From an uncultured Alphaproteobacteria bacterium (GTDB taxonomy: Bacteria; Pseudomonadota; Alphaproteobacteria; Rs-D84), in NCBI GenBank assembly GCA_944393245.1, contig CALXZM010000001.1, forward strand, positions 164,940 through 228,939: a stretch of DNA of 64,000 nt, written 5' to 3'. The notes under the pieces were generated by a model that was not told where the DNA came from, made no database searches, and saw nothing but the letters and a program-made list of their open reading frames with translations. Of the stretch, positions 34,915 to 44,141 are shown piece by piece. Position numbers and translations under genes: made by a program. Each line of letters opens with the position of its first letter. The stretch's first letter is position 1.

Positions 34915-34943
34915 ATTTTATTGCGTTATACGTCAAAAATCAA
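34915..34943 (-). promoter_or_regulatory. promoter of the serS leader
   Basis: Minus strand: TTGATT (34938-34943), a 17-base spacer and TAAAAT (34915-34920). A TTGACG nearby offers an alternative -35. Confidence 0.45.
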
Positions 34944-35054
34944 TCAAAAAAGCCCACATTTGGTGTATATTCGAAATTATTTGCGCAAAAAACCTGAATA
35001 TGCTATGCTGATGCCCGAAATAATTCATACCATATTATAACAGGAGTATTTAAT

Positions 35055-35960
35055 ATGAACGACATTGTTATGTACGATGTTTTAATTTTAGGGTCTGGTC
35101 CGGCGGGACTGACGGCGGCACTGTATTGCGCGCGCGCAGGTAAAAAAACATTGGTGCTGGGGGGCGATACATTGGGCGGACAAACGGCCGGTATTGCGGT
35201 TTTGGAAAATTATCCCGGTTGGGCGGGCAGTGGTTTGGAATTGTCTGAATTTATGAAAAAGCAGGCTGAAACATTTGGTGCAGAAATAAAATTTGTTTCT
35301 GCTAAAAGTATTGCCGGTGATGCAGAAAGTGGGTTTAATATCCTGTGTGATGATGACAACAGATATGTCGGTAAAACCGTTATTATCGCAACCGGTGCGT
35401 CACCACGTAAATTACAGATAGACGGCGCACGTGAACTGTTTGGCAAGGGCGTATCATATTGTGCGACATGTGACGGATTTTTCTATTCCGAAAAGGAAGT
35501 TATTGTTATGGGTGGCGGCAATTCTGCGCTGAATGATGCGTTGTATTTGGCCGATATTGCAAAAAATGTAAAGATTGTTTATCGCAAGAGTGCATTTACC
35601 CGGGCCGAGGCCGTCCTGCGCAACCGTGTTGCAGAACGCGAAAATATCGAATGTCTGTTTAATACTGATTTGAAAAAAATTGTCAAACGTGATGATGACC
35701 GTTTGGTTGTCACCACAACCGATGATGATGAAATTGTTTGTGACGGTTTATTTGTTGCCATTGGCCATGAAGCAAACACTGATTATCTGACCGAAGATAT
35801 TGTGCGTGATAATATGGGGCGTTTGGCACCGTCTGCATTACCACGCGGTATGTTTGTTGCAGGTGACGTCGAATCGGAAATCAAAATGCAAATTGCAACT
35901 GCGGTCGGTACAGGATGTACGGCCGCCATGGATGCCATTGCATACCTAAATCAATTATAA
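35055..35960 (+). CDS. trxB: thioredoxin reductase
   Basis: 301 residues. FAD-binding G-S-G-P-A-G-L near the start, redox pair C-A-T-C-D-G-F-F, NADPH-binding G-G-G-N-S-A-L, and the C-terminal F-V-A-G-D-V with final FAD contacts. It reduces thioredoxin with NADPH. CAGGAG precedes the ATG. A three-copy repeat array follows. Confidence 0.95.
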   Translation: MNDIVMYDVLILGSGPAGLTAALYCARAGKKTLVLGGDTLGGQTAGIAVLENYPGWAGSGLELSEFMKKQAETFGAEIKFVSAKSIAGDAESGFNILCDDDNRYVGKTVIIATGASPRKLQIDGARELFGKGVSYCATCDGFFYSEKEVIVMGGGNSALNDALYLADIAKNVKIVYRKSAFTRAEAVLRNRVAERENIECLFNTDLKKIVKRDDDRLVVTTTDDDEIVCDGLFVAIGHEANTDYLTEDIVRDNMGRLAPSALPRGMFVAGDVESEIKMQIATAVGTGCTAAMDAIAYLNQL

Positions 35961-35962
35961 TC

Positions 35963-36270
35963 GCACATCTGCGCGTGATTCAACTTTGGTCATGTAACTA
36001 ATTGTACACTCCCGCCGTTGAATCGCGTGCATCTGCACGATTCTGGTTGATTTGATATTTGTACATAATTGCACATCTGCTGGTGGTTGGCGCTGGTCAC
36101 GTAACGTTTTGTACGTTCCCGTTGCCAACCACGTCGCATCTGCACGATTCTGGTTGATTTGATATTTGTACATAATTGCACATCTGCTGGTGGTTGGCGC
36201 TGGTCACGTAACGTTTTGTACGTTCCCGTTGCCAACCACGTCGCATCTGCACGATTCTGGTTGATTGGAT
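35963..36270. repeat. three tandem 107-108-bp repeats with covarying hairpins
   Basis: Units start at 35963, 36071 and 36178 (GCACATCTGC). Units 2 and 3 are almost identical; unit 1 differs. In units 2-3 the stem is GTGGTTGGC with GCCAACCAC; in unit 1 it is GTGATTCAAC with GTTGAATCGC. The inner loop also varies consistently (ACGTA/TACGT against ATGTA/TACA). Shared parts include GATTCTGGTTGATT at the end of each unit. It fills the 352-base gap between trxB and the J-domain gene. It is probably a structured RNA or DNA element; minus-strand frames through it look accidental. Confidence 0.9.
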
Positions 36271-36285
36271 TTATAATTATCACAT

Positions 36286-36316
36286 AACAAAAAACGGGAA
36301 TGTCCCCGTTTTTTAT
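36286..36316. terminator. bidirectional terminator after the repeat array
   Basis: AAAAACGGG pairs with CCCCGTTTTT (one bulged C), followed by TTATTTTTTT. It lies at the 3' end of the J-domain gene on minus and of trxB/repeats on plus. Confidence 0.8.
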
Positions 36317-36822
36317 TTTTTTCCAAAGTGTTGCTTTAATATATTATATGCGTCGGTAATTTTGGTAAATTGCTGTGTTGCAATGCCTTTGTCGCCGGTT
36401 GCAGTATCCGGGTGGTGGCGTTTTGCCAATGTGCGGTAACGTGTGGATATTTCGCGCCACGATGCAGTAATTGGTAAATCAAGTACGGTAAATGCAGATG
36501 TTACACGCCCCGACACAGTACTGCGACGTTTGGGGGCTTTATCAAATGTGGCGCGGCCAGTTATAAAGTCATTTAAAAAATTTACATAATCTGTGGCATC
36601 CTGGTTGGCCTGTTTGGTATCTTTTAATGGGGCGCCAAATGTTTGGCGTTCCCAATCTTCTTCTATTTCCTGGGGGGTCATGCCGGCATAATAATTCCAA
36701 TTTTTATTATATTCAGCCGCGTGTTCACGGCAAAACCACCAATAATCTTTTAAATCGCGATTTTTTGGCGCACGGCATGTACCGGCCTTGGTACAGCCGG
36801 GATGATCACATTTTTTTATCAT
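36313..36822 (-). CDS. J-domain protein with N-terminal zinc-type cysteine cluster
   Basis: 169 residues. The C-terminal 65 residues form a J-domain with H-H-P-D-T and Y-N-I-L-K. The N-terminus has C-D-H-P-G-C-x5-C and later W-W-F-C-x2-H, suggesting a metal site. J-proteins stimulate DnaK; this one is neither DnaJ nor CbpA and resembles alphaproteobacterial DnaJ-like proteins beside xerD. It overlaps the xerD end by 4 bases. Confidence 0.8.
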   Translation of the reverse strand: MIKKCDHPGCTKAGTCRAPKNRDLKDYWWFCREHAAEYNKNWNYYAGMTPQEIEEDWERQTFGAPLKDTKQANQDATDYVNFLNDFITGRATFDKAPKRRSTVSGRVTSAFTVLDLPITASWREISTRYRTLAKRHHPDTATGDKGIATQQFTKITDAYNILKQHFGKK

Positions 36823-37685
36823 TTTTCAAAATCCTTGGTATTGGCCAGGGGGTGGTGTTGTTGAACTGTTTCTTTTAATTTTTCTGGCAAAACATGTGTA
36901 TAAATTTGCGTTGTGGATATATCTTCGTGGCCCAACATTGTTTGTATCGCACGCAGGTTGGCACCCCCAGCCAACAGGTGTGACGCAAATGAATGACGCA
37001 GTACGTGCGGACTGACACGGTGGGGATCAATACCCGCCAAGACCGCACATTTTTTTAATATTTTGAAAAAGCCGTCGCGTGTTATGTGACCTGTTTTTCC
37101 GTTTGATGGAAATACGTATTTTGATTTGTTGTCGCCACGTATTTCCAACCATTTTTTCAGGGCGTATTGTGCGCGTTCGTGCATGGGAACGATTCGTTCC
37201 TTGGCCCCTTTGCCATGAATTAATAATTTGTCGCCCAGGTTTGCCGTCATTGGTAATTCGCATAATTCTGATACGCGCAGGCCAGATGCATAAACCAATT
37301 CCAACATTGCGCGCAGACGTGTTGAATTTTGTGTGTCACCCGCAGATGAAATTAATAATTCTATTTCATCAACGGATAAAAATTTGGGCAGTGTGCGGGC
37401 GCGTTTTGGTAATTCCAGATTTGCGGCCGGATTGTCAGTTATTATTTTTTCCAACATTAAAAATTTATAAAAGCCACGGATGGCACTGGCCTTGCGGGCA
37501 ATAGATGATGGGCGTTCGTGCAGACCGGTTAAATAATTTTGTACCGCCATGGCGTCCGCCTTCATCAGGCCACCAGGAATATTTTCGTCTGCATGACGTA
37601 AATCACTGGCGTAACTTTCCAATGTTTTTGCACTGCGTCCACGTTCGGCAGACAGGGCTTCTAAAAACACGTCTATATAATTCAT
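36819..37685 (-). CDS. xerD: XerD-type tyrosine recombinase
   Basis: 288 residues. A SAM-like N-terminal domain precedes a catalytic domain with the R-H-R-H-Y set: A-S-G-L-R-V-S-E-L, H-V-L-R-H-S-F-A-S-H-L, G-H-E-D-I-S-T-T-Q-I-Y-T-H. With XerC it resolves chromosome dimers at dif. The start at 37685 overlaps the stop of the 43-residue ORF (TAATG), so translation is coupled; the longer upstream frame has no family similarity. XerC itself is not in the window, and the XerC/XerD assignment is moderate. Confidence 0.85.
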   Translation of the reverse strand: MNYIDVFLEALSAERGRSAKTLESYASDLRHADENIPGGLMKADAMAVQNYLTGLHERPSSIARKASAIRGFYKFLMLEKIITDNPAANLELPKRARTLPKFLSVDEIELLISSAGDTQNSTRLRAMLELVYASGLRVSELCELPMTANLGDKLLIHGKGAKERIVPMHERAQYALKKWLEIRGDNKSKYVFPSNGKTGHITRDGFFKILKKCAVLAGIDPHRVSPHVLRHSFASHLLAGGANLRAIQTMLGHEDISTTQIYTHVLPEKLKETVQQHHPLANTKDFEK

Positions 37686-37816
37686 TATGGATACAGTACT
37701 ATTTCTGTTACGTTTTGTGTTGCTGGGAATGCAATGATCATCAATATCACCAGTATTGCAATTAACGTCCATATTATTATTTTGTTACGTTTGGTATTTT
37801 TTTTACGCAATGGCAT
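37685..37816 (-). CDS. 43-residue small membrane protein overlapping xerD
   Basis: Sequence features: a basic start M-P-L-R-K-K-N-T-K-R-N-K, a strongly hydrophobic helix (about 13-30), and a short polar tail ending V-L-Y-P. AAAGGA lies 7 bases upstream of the ATG. The stop shares a base with the xerD start (TAATG). It lies 18 bases after lptG on the same strand. Real by position and ribosome-binding site; function unknown. Confidence 0.75.
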   Translation of the reverse strand: MPLRKKNTKRNKIIIWTLIAILVILMIIAFPATQNVTEIVLYP

Positions 37817-37834
37817 TGATTGTTTCCTTTGTTT

Positions 37835-38896
37835 TTATATTGTGTCAAAGCTGGTTATAAATACGCCGGACGCTGCAATTATTATCAGGGGGGGCGCAAC
37901 AATTGCCAGTAATGGCGGAACAACACCGGTTGACCCCAACGCGTTAAACATATTTACCAGAAAATAAACCGCAAAGCATGTTAATATCCCCATGCCGAAT
38001 TTTATTCCAAAACTGTAATTGCGGCGTTGGCGCGTTTGGGAAAATGCAACCCCCAGTGTCGCCATGGCTATCATGGTCAGTGGTAAAAACAGCAATGTCC
38101 AGAATTGAACCAAATGGCCACGTACAGGTACGCCGATTTCCTGCATCTTTTTAATAAAGCCGGGCAGGTCCCAAAATGAAATTTGATCCGGTTGCAGGTA
38201 TCTGTCTAAAACGGTTTGCGGGGTTAATAATGTGTGCATTGTCCAATCTGTTTTTTGTGGAACACCGTTTGCGTTCCATGTGGTGGCACCGGTCGCACTA
38301 AGTCCCGCATCAGACAGTGTAACTGTTTTTGCCTGAACGCGTTCTGTCAGACCAAAATTTATATTTTGCACATATATTGTGGCGTCATCAAACAGCAATA
38401 TGTTGCCAGATTTATGCATGTTTTTTGCGTTCATCGTTATGTATCCGTCGTCCGATGATTCACGCAACCATATTTCATTATCTATTAATACCAGGTGGTC
38501 GGGGGTTATTTCCTGGGAATTCAGGTTTACAGAATATGGATTTAAAATTGTTGTGGCAACCACCCCAATTAATGCCGCACCAACCAGAAATGGGCGGGCC
38601 ATTTGGTATGGTGACAGACCGGCACTGGCCACGATAATGCTTTCACTGGATTTAGTCAGGTTATATGATGCCAACAGCGTTCCCATGAAAACAGCCAGTG
38701 GTAAAAACAGGGGAACATATTCTAATAAACGACGCCATGCATCTGTGAATGCCGCCAGTGCCGTCGGATTTGATGGCAGACGTTCAACAAACGTTACCGC
38801 CATAATTATCCCGCACACAATCAGCATAACCAAACCCACGCCGTAAAAGAAACGGCGCAACAGGAATCGTGTCAAAATGCGTGGTCTTAATCGCAT
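37835..38896 (-). CDS. lptG: LptG-type lipopolysaccharide export permease
   Basis: 353 residues. Three N-terminal helices (about 15-38, 55-80, 102-124), a periplasmic beta-jellyroll (about 125-260), then three helices to the end, as in the YjgP/YjgQ family. The LptB2FG transporter pulls LPS from the inner membrane. LptF is not in the window. A minus-strand promoter TTGCAA-17-TATACT lies upstream, opposite greA. Confidence 0.85.
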   Translation of the reverse strand: MRLRPRILTRFLLRRFFYGVGLVMLIVCGIIMAVTFVERLPSNPTALAAFTDAWRRLLEYVPLFLPLAVFMGTLLASYNLTKSSESIIVASAGLSPYQMARPFLVGAALIGVVATTILNPYSVNLNSQEITPDHLVLIDNEIWLRESSDDGYITMNAKNMHKSGNILLFDDATIYVQNINFGLTERVQAKTVTLSDAGLSATGATTWNANGVPQKTDWTMHTLLTPQTVLDRYLQPDQISFWDLPGFIKKMQEIGVPVRGHLVQFWTLLFLPLTMIAMATLGVAFSQTRQRRNYSFGIKFGMGILTCFAVYFLVNMFNALGSTGVVPPLLAIVAPPLIIIAASGVFITSFDTI

Positions 38897-38995
38897 GGTG
38901 TTAGTTAATCAAAAAAGTATAGCCTGTTAATTTGACAATTGCAAAATTAAAATGAATGCTTATAATTTCAACAAATTTAAAGTAGGATTGATAAA

Positions 38996-39466
38996 ATGGA
39001 AAAAAGACCTGTTTCACGGGCTGGGTTTGACGGCCTGGTCAAGGAATTAAAGGATTTAAAGGAAGTTCAGCGACCGGAAATATTAAAAACTGTACAATGG
39101 GCCCGATCGTTGGGGGATTTGTCTGAAAATGCTGATTACAGCGCGGCCAAGGAAAAACAACGCCAGATAGATAAGCGTATTCAATTTATAGAAGATTTTA
39201 TTAATAACGCCCAGGTTATTGATGTTGACAGTTTAACTGGCGATCGCGTGGTGTTCGGTGCGCGCGTCGTTGCCGAAGACGAAGATGGTAACCGTATGCA
39301 GTGTCGTATTTTGTCAGATATAGAATCTGATGGCAGACAGGTTATTTCATGTACATCGCCAGTTGGGCGTGCATTGATTGGTAAATGTGTTGGTGATACG
39401 TGCGTCGTTAAATTGCCCAGTGGGGAAAAAGAATACGAAATATTGGAAATCAAGTTCAAGGAATAG
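38996..39466 (+). CDS. greA: GreA transcript cleavage factor
   Basis: 156 residues: an N-terminal coiled coil with D-L-S-E-N-A-D-Y at the hairpin tip (the acidic catalytic tip) and the C-terminal FKBP-like domain with S-P-V-G-R-A-L-I-G-K. It rescues backtracked RNA polymerase. TAGGA precedes the start. mutL follows after 12 bases. Confidence 0.95.
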   Translation: MEKRPVSRAGFDGLVKELKDLKEVQRPEILKTVQWARSLGDLSENADYSAAKEKQRQIDKRIQFIEDFINNAQVIDVDSLTGDRVVFGARVVAEDEDGNRMQCRILSDIESDGRQVISCTSPVGRALIGKCVGDTCVVKLPSGEKEYEILEIKFKE

Positions 39467-39478
39467 GGCCAATAAAAT

Positions 39479-41257
39479 ATGCCGATTCGTGTTTTGCCAG
39501 ATGCCCTGATAAATCAAATTGCCGCAGGCGAGGTCGTTGAACGTCCCGCCAGTGTGGTCAAGGAATTGGTTGAAAACGCGTTAGATGCAGGTGCAGACCA
39601 GATTGTTATTGATGTTGTCGACGGCGGGCGCACAATGATTTCTGTTATTGATAACGGATGTGGTATGTCACGCCAAGATTTGGCGCGCAGTATTACGCGG
39701 CACGCAACATCAAAATTGCCGTCTGATGATTTGTTGAATATAAATTTTATGGGATTCCGTGGTGAAGCGTTGCCATCAATTGCGTCTGTGTCAGATATGA
39801 CAATAGATACGTGTAATGGTATGGATGAAAATGGTTGGGTGTTGGATTGCGCAACGGGTGAAATAAAACCATCTGATTGGGATGCCGGTACACGTATACG
39901 GGTAAAAAATTTGTTTTCCAAAACACCTGCGCGGTTAAAATTTTTACGTGGCGACAGGGCTGAAATGATGTCTGTGTTGGATGTGGTGAAACGTTTGGCC
40001 ATGGCACGTCCAGATGTCGGATTCACACTTAATAATAAATGGCGTTTCCCAAAAAACCAGGATATGGATGAACGAATTATCGCCGTTATGGGGGATGACG
40101 TGCGGGGGCGTATGTTGGCGGTTGATTCAATGTCTGTATCTGGGGCTGGGATGACTTTGCGGGGATTTATTTCTGAACCAACGTTGCGTCGCGCATCGTC
40201 AATTGATCAGTTTTTGTTTGTAAATGGGCGGCCAGTAAAAGATAAAGTATTGGTTGGTGCGTTGCGGGCGGCGTATATGGATGTTATGCATGCACGTGAA
40301 TTTCCGCTGTGTGCATTATATTTGGAATTGGAACCGCGCTGTGTTGATGTTAATGTTTCGCCCGCCAAGACCGAGGTTCATTTCCTGGAACCGGCACATG
40401 TGCGTGCGTTTATTATAAAATCTTTGCGGGATGCGCTGGCCCAAACTTTGTCGGCCAGGGTCGGGGTACAGGGCGTGAATAATGTTGTCGCACCCGTTTA
40501 TTCGCATGCGCAGATGCATAAAAGTACTGCGCCTGTTGCGAATGCCGTTAATTTTAGTTCGCATGAATTTCGTGTGGCATCGCCCCAGCGTTGTGGGCCT
40601 GATATGGCATTTATGTTTGGTGGCGAACGTGATAAAGAATTACAGCCCAGCCAAAATACTGTATCGTCCACGGTGGATGGTGGTGATGTTGAACGGCCAC
40701 TGGGGCGCGTCATTGGGCAAATTGGAAATAAATACATTTTGGCACAAAGTGGTGAAAACCTGGTTATAATTGACCAACATGCTGCACATGAACGTATAAC
40801 GTATGAACGGCTGCGTCAGCATGCAATAAAATCACAGCCACTGTTAACACCAATTGTTGTTGCTTTACGGGCAGAAGATGCCAATGCCGTTTTATCCATT
40901 GCAGATGAAATGCAAAAATCAGGATTACATGTTGGTGCGTTTGGTGATGATGCGGTTGCTGTATTTGAAAAGCCTGCGGATTGGGATTTGAATTGGCGTG
41001 ATTTGTTTCATTCAATTGCAGATGAAGTTCGCGCAAATGGGCATTCATCACAACTGTTTGAAAAATTGCATTTAAAATTGGCGAATTATGCATGTCATCA
41101 CAGTGTTCGTGCAGGACAAAAATTGGATATGGCACAAATGGATGCGTTGCTGCGGGATATAGAAAACACGACCCGGGGCGGGGAATGTAATCATGGACGT
41201 CCAGTTTATAAATTTATTCCGATTGCGGAAATAGATGGGTGGTTTGAACGTATATAG
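39479..41257 (+). CDS. mutL: MutL mismatch repair protein
   Basis: 592 residues. GHKL motifs: Q-I-A-A-G-E-V-V-E-R-P-A and E-L-V-E-N-A-L-D-A-G-A, D-N-G-C-G-M, R-H-A-T-S-K and G-F-R-G-E-A-L. A linker (about 335-400) leads to a C-terminal dimerisation domain with L-V-I-I-D-Q-H-A-A-H-E-R and A-C-H-H-S-V-R-A-G. The endonuclease motif D-Q-H-A-x2-E-R is intact, so it is likely a nicking MutL. MutS is not in the window. Confidence 0.95.
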   Translation: MPIRVLPDALINQIAAGEVVERPASVVKELVENALDAGADQIVIDVVDGGRTMISVIDNGCGMSRQDLARSITRHATSKLPSDDLLNINFMGFRGEALPSIASVSDMTIDTCNGMDENGWVLDCATGEIKPSDWDAGTRIRVKNLFSKTPARLKFLRGDRAEMMSVLDVVKRLAMARPDVGFTLNNKWRFPKNQDMDERIIAVMGDDVRGRMLAVDSMSVSGAGMTLRGFISEPTLRRASSIDQFLFVNGRPVKDKVLVGALRAAYMDVMHAREFPLCALYLELEPRCVDVNVSPAKTEVHFLEPAHVRAFIIKSLRDALAQTLSARVGVQGVNNVVAPVYSHAQMHKSTAPVANAVNFSSHEFRVASPQRCGPDMAFMFGGERDKELQPSQNTVSSTVDGGDVERPLGRVIGQIGNKYILAQSGENLVIIDQHAAHERITYERLRQHAIKSQPLLTPIVVALRAEDANAVLSIADEMQKSGLHVGAFGDDAVAVFEKPADWDLNWRDLFHSIADEVRANGHSSQLFEKLHLKLANYACHHSVRAGQKLDMAQMDALLRDIENTTRGGECNHGRPVYKFIPIAEIDGWFERI

Positions 41258-41345
41258 AATGGGTAAATTGTAACTATTTTTCTTTACATAATCGGCTTTT
41301 TTTACTATTCTGACACATAATAATATAATACCGAAGGAGAAAATT

Positions 41346-41651
41346 ATGCAGGAAACGACCACAGTTGCAGAAACAACGACCCAGGTGGCCACGCAAACCA
41401 CTGATTGGTGGGGATTGTTGCTGTACTGTTTGATTATTTTCGCGATTATATATTTCTTTATGGTGCGCCCAAATAAAAAGCGCATGGCCGAATATCAGAA
41501 AATGATTGATTCAATCAAGATTGGTAATCGTATCATGGGCGCGGGTATTTATGGCACTGTAAAAAAGATAAATGATAAAACAATAGAAATGGAAATTGCA
41601 GATGGCGTCGTAATAGAAGTTAGCAAGGGCGCAATCGCAAGTGTTGAGTAA
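41346..41651 (+). CDS. yajC: YajC, SecDF-associated membrane protein
   Basis: 101 residues. A polar N-terminus, one helix (about 22-42) followed by the family motif M-V-R-P-N-K-K-R, then a small domain with G-N-R-I-M-G-A-G-I-Y-G-T-V. It joins SecDF-YidC in the translocon. GAAGGAG precedes the ATG. First gene of yajC-secD-secF. Confidence 0.95.
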   Translation: MQETTTVAETTTQVATQTTDWWGLLLYCLIIFAIIYFFMVRPNKKRMAEYQKMIDSIKIGNRIMGAGIYGTVKKINDKTIEMEIADGVVIEVSKGAIASVE

Positions 41652-41664
41652 AAAGGGTTGGGGT

Positions 41665-43224
41665 ATGTTTAAAAAGCTGGCAATAATTTTTGTCGCAGTG
41701 TTTGGTGTTTTGTTGGCTGTGCCGACAATGATGCCCAGTTTGGCACCTTACTTTCCGTCTTGGATTCAGCCAATTCCATTGGGATTGGATTTAAAGGGTG
41801 GTGCCCAGTTGTTATTAGAGGTTGACACCGACACCATGATGCGTGAAAAGGCAACGCAATTGTATGAAGAGGCCCGTTCCGCGTTAATTGACAGGGACAA
41901 GGGTGTAATACGTTTTTCAAATATGCGTAATAACGATGGGGTTGTGTCTTTTGTTATTCGCGATGAAGCCGATGTGGCCAAGGCACGCGGTCGATTAAGA
42001 AGTGTTTTTGGCGATACTGTGGATGTTTCAGTTGATGGACGAACAATGTCGATTGCGTATTCGCAAAAGGCCAAAGATGAAATGATTCAGGATGCGCTGT
42101 CCCGCAGTATTGAAATTGTTCGTCGGCGTATTGACGCATTGGGAACCAAGGAACCATCCATACAAAGTCAGGGTGGAAAATATATTTTGGTTCAATTGCC
42201 GGGGGTTGATAATCCGGAACGCATCAAGGAATTAATTGGTCAAACCGCAAAAATGACGTTCCATTTGGTGAATGAAAATATAACGGCGGAACAATTGGCA
42301 TCAGGGCATGCGCCAAAGGGCACTGAATTTCTGCCTTATATGGATGCGCCAGATCAAAAAATACCTGTGTATACGCATGTAGAGGTTTCAGGTGATTCGT
42401 TAAAGGATTCACAGGCTGATTTTGACCAAAATAATATGCCAGTTGTGACGACTGTGTTTGATGCCGCCGGTGCGCGCAAGTTTGCACGATTGACAACAGA
42501 CCATGTAAATGAACGATTCGCAATTGTGTTGGATGGTGAAGTTTTGTCCGCGCCGACGATTCGTGAACCGATTCCGGGTGGACGTGGCCAGATTTCTGGC
42601 GGATTTACATTACAGGGGGCAAAGGATTTGGCCGTTCTGTTGCGCAGTGGCGCGTTGCCTGCACCGTTACAGGTAATAGAAGAACGAACCGTTGGTGCCG
42701 GGTTGGGGGCTGATACTATTGAGGCCGGTAAAATAGCGTCCGCTGTTGGTGTTATATTCATAATGATATTTATGATTGTTTGCTATCGCGGTTTTGGTGT
42801 TATTGCCAGTTTTGTATTGCTGATTAATTTGGCAATGATTATCGGAATTTCTGCTTTGTTGGGGGCAACACTGACATTGCCGGGAATTGCAGGTATTGTT
42901 TTGACGTTGGGTATGGCGGTGGATGCCAATATTTTGCCGTTCGAACGAATACGTGATGAAATTCGCGCAGGGTCAACACCATTGCGCGCCGTAGAGGCAG
43001 GATTCCATCGTTCTATGAAGGCCGTGTTGGATGGTAATTTGACTAATTTGATTTGTTCGTTGGTGTTGTTCCAATTTGGTGCCGGACCGATTCGCGGTTT
43101 TGCCGTTACTTTGTCCATCGGTGTGTTGACAACACTGTTTACGTGTGTATCACTGTCCAAGGTTATTATTGACTGGTACATGAATGGTAAAAATAAAAAA
43201 ATTAGTTATGTAAAAACCAAATAA
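41665..43224 (+). CDS. secD: SecD protein-export subunit
   Basis: 519 residues. N-terminal helix, periplasmic P1 domain with G-L-D-L-K-G-G-A-Q-L-L (motif D1), and C-terminal five-helix RND bundle with A-V-G-V-I-F-I-M-I and T-L-G-M-A-V-D-A-N-I-L (motif D4). It uses the proton gradient to pull preproteins. The ATG at 41665 has AAGGG upstream; a GTG at 41641 is in frame but less likely. Confidence 0.95.
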   Translation: MFKKLAIIFVAVFGVLLAVPTMMPSLAPYFPSWIQPIPLGLDLKGGAQLLLEVDTDTMMREKATQLYEEARSALIDRDKGVIRFSNMRNNDGVVSFVIRDEADVAKARGRLRSVFGDTVDVSVDGRTMSIAYSQKAKDEMIQDALSRSIEIVRRRIDALGTKEPSIQSQGGKYILVQLPGVDNPERIKELIGQTAKMTFHLVNENITAEQLASGHAPKGTEFLPYMDAPDQKIPVYTHVEVSGDSLKDSQADFDQNNMPVVTTVFDAAGARKFARLTTDHVNERFAIVLDGEVLSAPTIREPIPGGRGQISGGFTLQGAKDLAVLLRSGALPAPLQVIEERTVGAGLGADTIEAGKIASAVGVIFIMIFMIVCYRGFGVIASFVLLINLAMIIGISALLGATLTLPGIAGIVLTLGMAVDANILPFERIRDEIRAGSTPLRAVEAGFHRSMKAVLDGNLTNLICSLVLFQFGAGPIRGFAVTLSIGVLTTLFTCVSLSKVIIDWYMNGKNKKISYVKTK

Positions 43225-43236
43225 GGGGTTTTGGGT

Positions 43237-44103
43237 ATGAAACTGAAATTTATGAAGTATCGCAAATTATCGTATTGGATTGCGGGCGCATTAATCGCTT
43301 TGTCTGTGTTATCGTTGATATTGCGCGGGCTGAATTATGGTATTGATTTCGCAGGCGGTATATCGATGGAGGTTAAGCCCATATCGGCGGAATACACAAT
43401 TGATAAAATGCGTGCCGATTTGGAACAGTTTAATCCTGAACTGCAATCTATTGGTGAAAATGGTGCTGTTTTGGTGCGTGTTGGTCTGCCCAAGGGTGCC
43501 ACTGATGCAGAACAAAATCAGCGTGTTGTCGAAATCAAGAATATACTGGGGGACAAGGTTGAATATTCCCAGGTGCAGATTGTCGGACCAAAAATTGGGG
43601 GCGAATTGGTTCGTGGCGGTATTTTGGCCGTGTTGTTTTCATTCTTGTTAATGTCGGTGTATGTTTGGGTGCGTTATCGCGGCGGATATGCAATTGGTTC
43701 ATTTATATCACTGTGTTTGGATTTTGTGATAATGTTTGGATTCTTTTCAATTACAGGATTGGAATTTAATCAAACGGCAATTGCTGTTATATTGATGGGC
43801 GTTGGGTATTCCATAAATGACAAGGTTGTTAATTATGACAGAATAGAAGAAAATATTAAAAAATATCATAAAATGCCCATGGATGATTTGATTGATTTAT
43901 CCGTAAATGAAATGATGCGGCGTACCATAATGACGGGATTGTCGACTATTTTGGCGATGGTGGCATTGTTCTTGTTTGGGGGACCAGCGTTACGTGATTT
44001 TGCAATTGCGATGACGTTCGCAGTTATCATGGGAACGTTTACCAGTATTTATATTTCAAATGTGATTTTGTATCACTTTAATTTGCGTGACGAAACAAAA
44101 TAA
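43237..44103 (+). CDS. secF: SecF protein-export subunit
   Basis: 288 residues. First helix, then G-I-D-F-A-G-G-I-S-M-E (the SecF motif), and five C-terminal helices with G-V-G-Y-S-I-N-D-K-V-V. AAGGGG precedes the ATG. It pairs with SecD in the same operon. Confidence 0.95.
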   Translation: MKLKFMKYRKLSYWIAGALIALSVLSLILRGLNYGIDFAGGISMEVKPISAEYTIDKMRADLEQFNPELQSIGENGAVLVRVGLPKGATDAEQNQRVVEIKNILGDKVEYSQVQIVGPKIGGELVRGGILAVLFSFLLMSVYVWVRYRGGYAIGSFISLCLDFVIMFGFFSITGLEFNQTAIAVILMGVGYSINDKVVNYDRIEENIKKYHKMPMDDLIDLSVNEMMRRTIMTGLSTILAMVALFLFGGPALRDFAIAMTFAVIMGTFTSIYISNVILYHFNLRDETK

Positions 44104-44141
44104 CTTGTCGGCACCAATGCAAAGCAGGGGGGGACAGTGTG

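Noticed and set aside
35955..36283. 72- and 97-residue minus-strand frames through the tandem repeats
   Set aside because: They arise from the repeat array. The unit is 107-108 bases, not a multiple of 3, so the same DNA is read in different frames; there is no ribosome-binding site.
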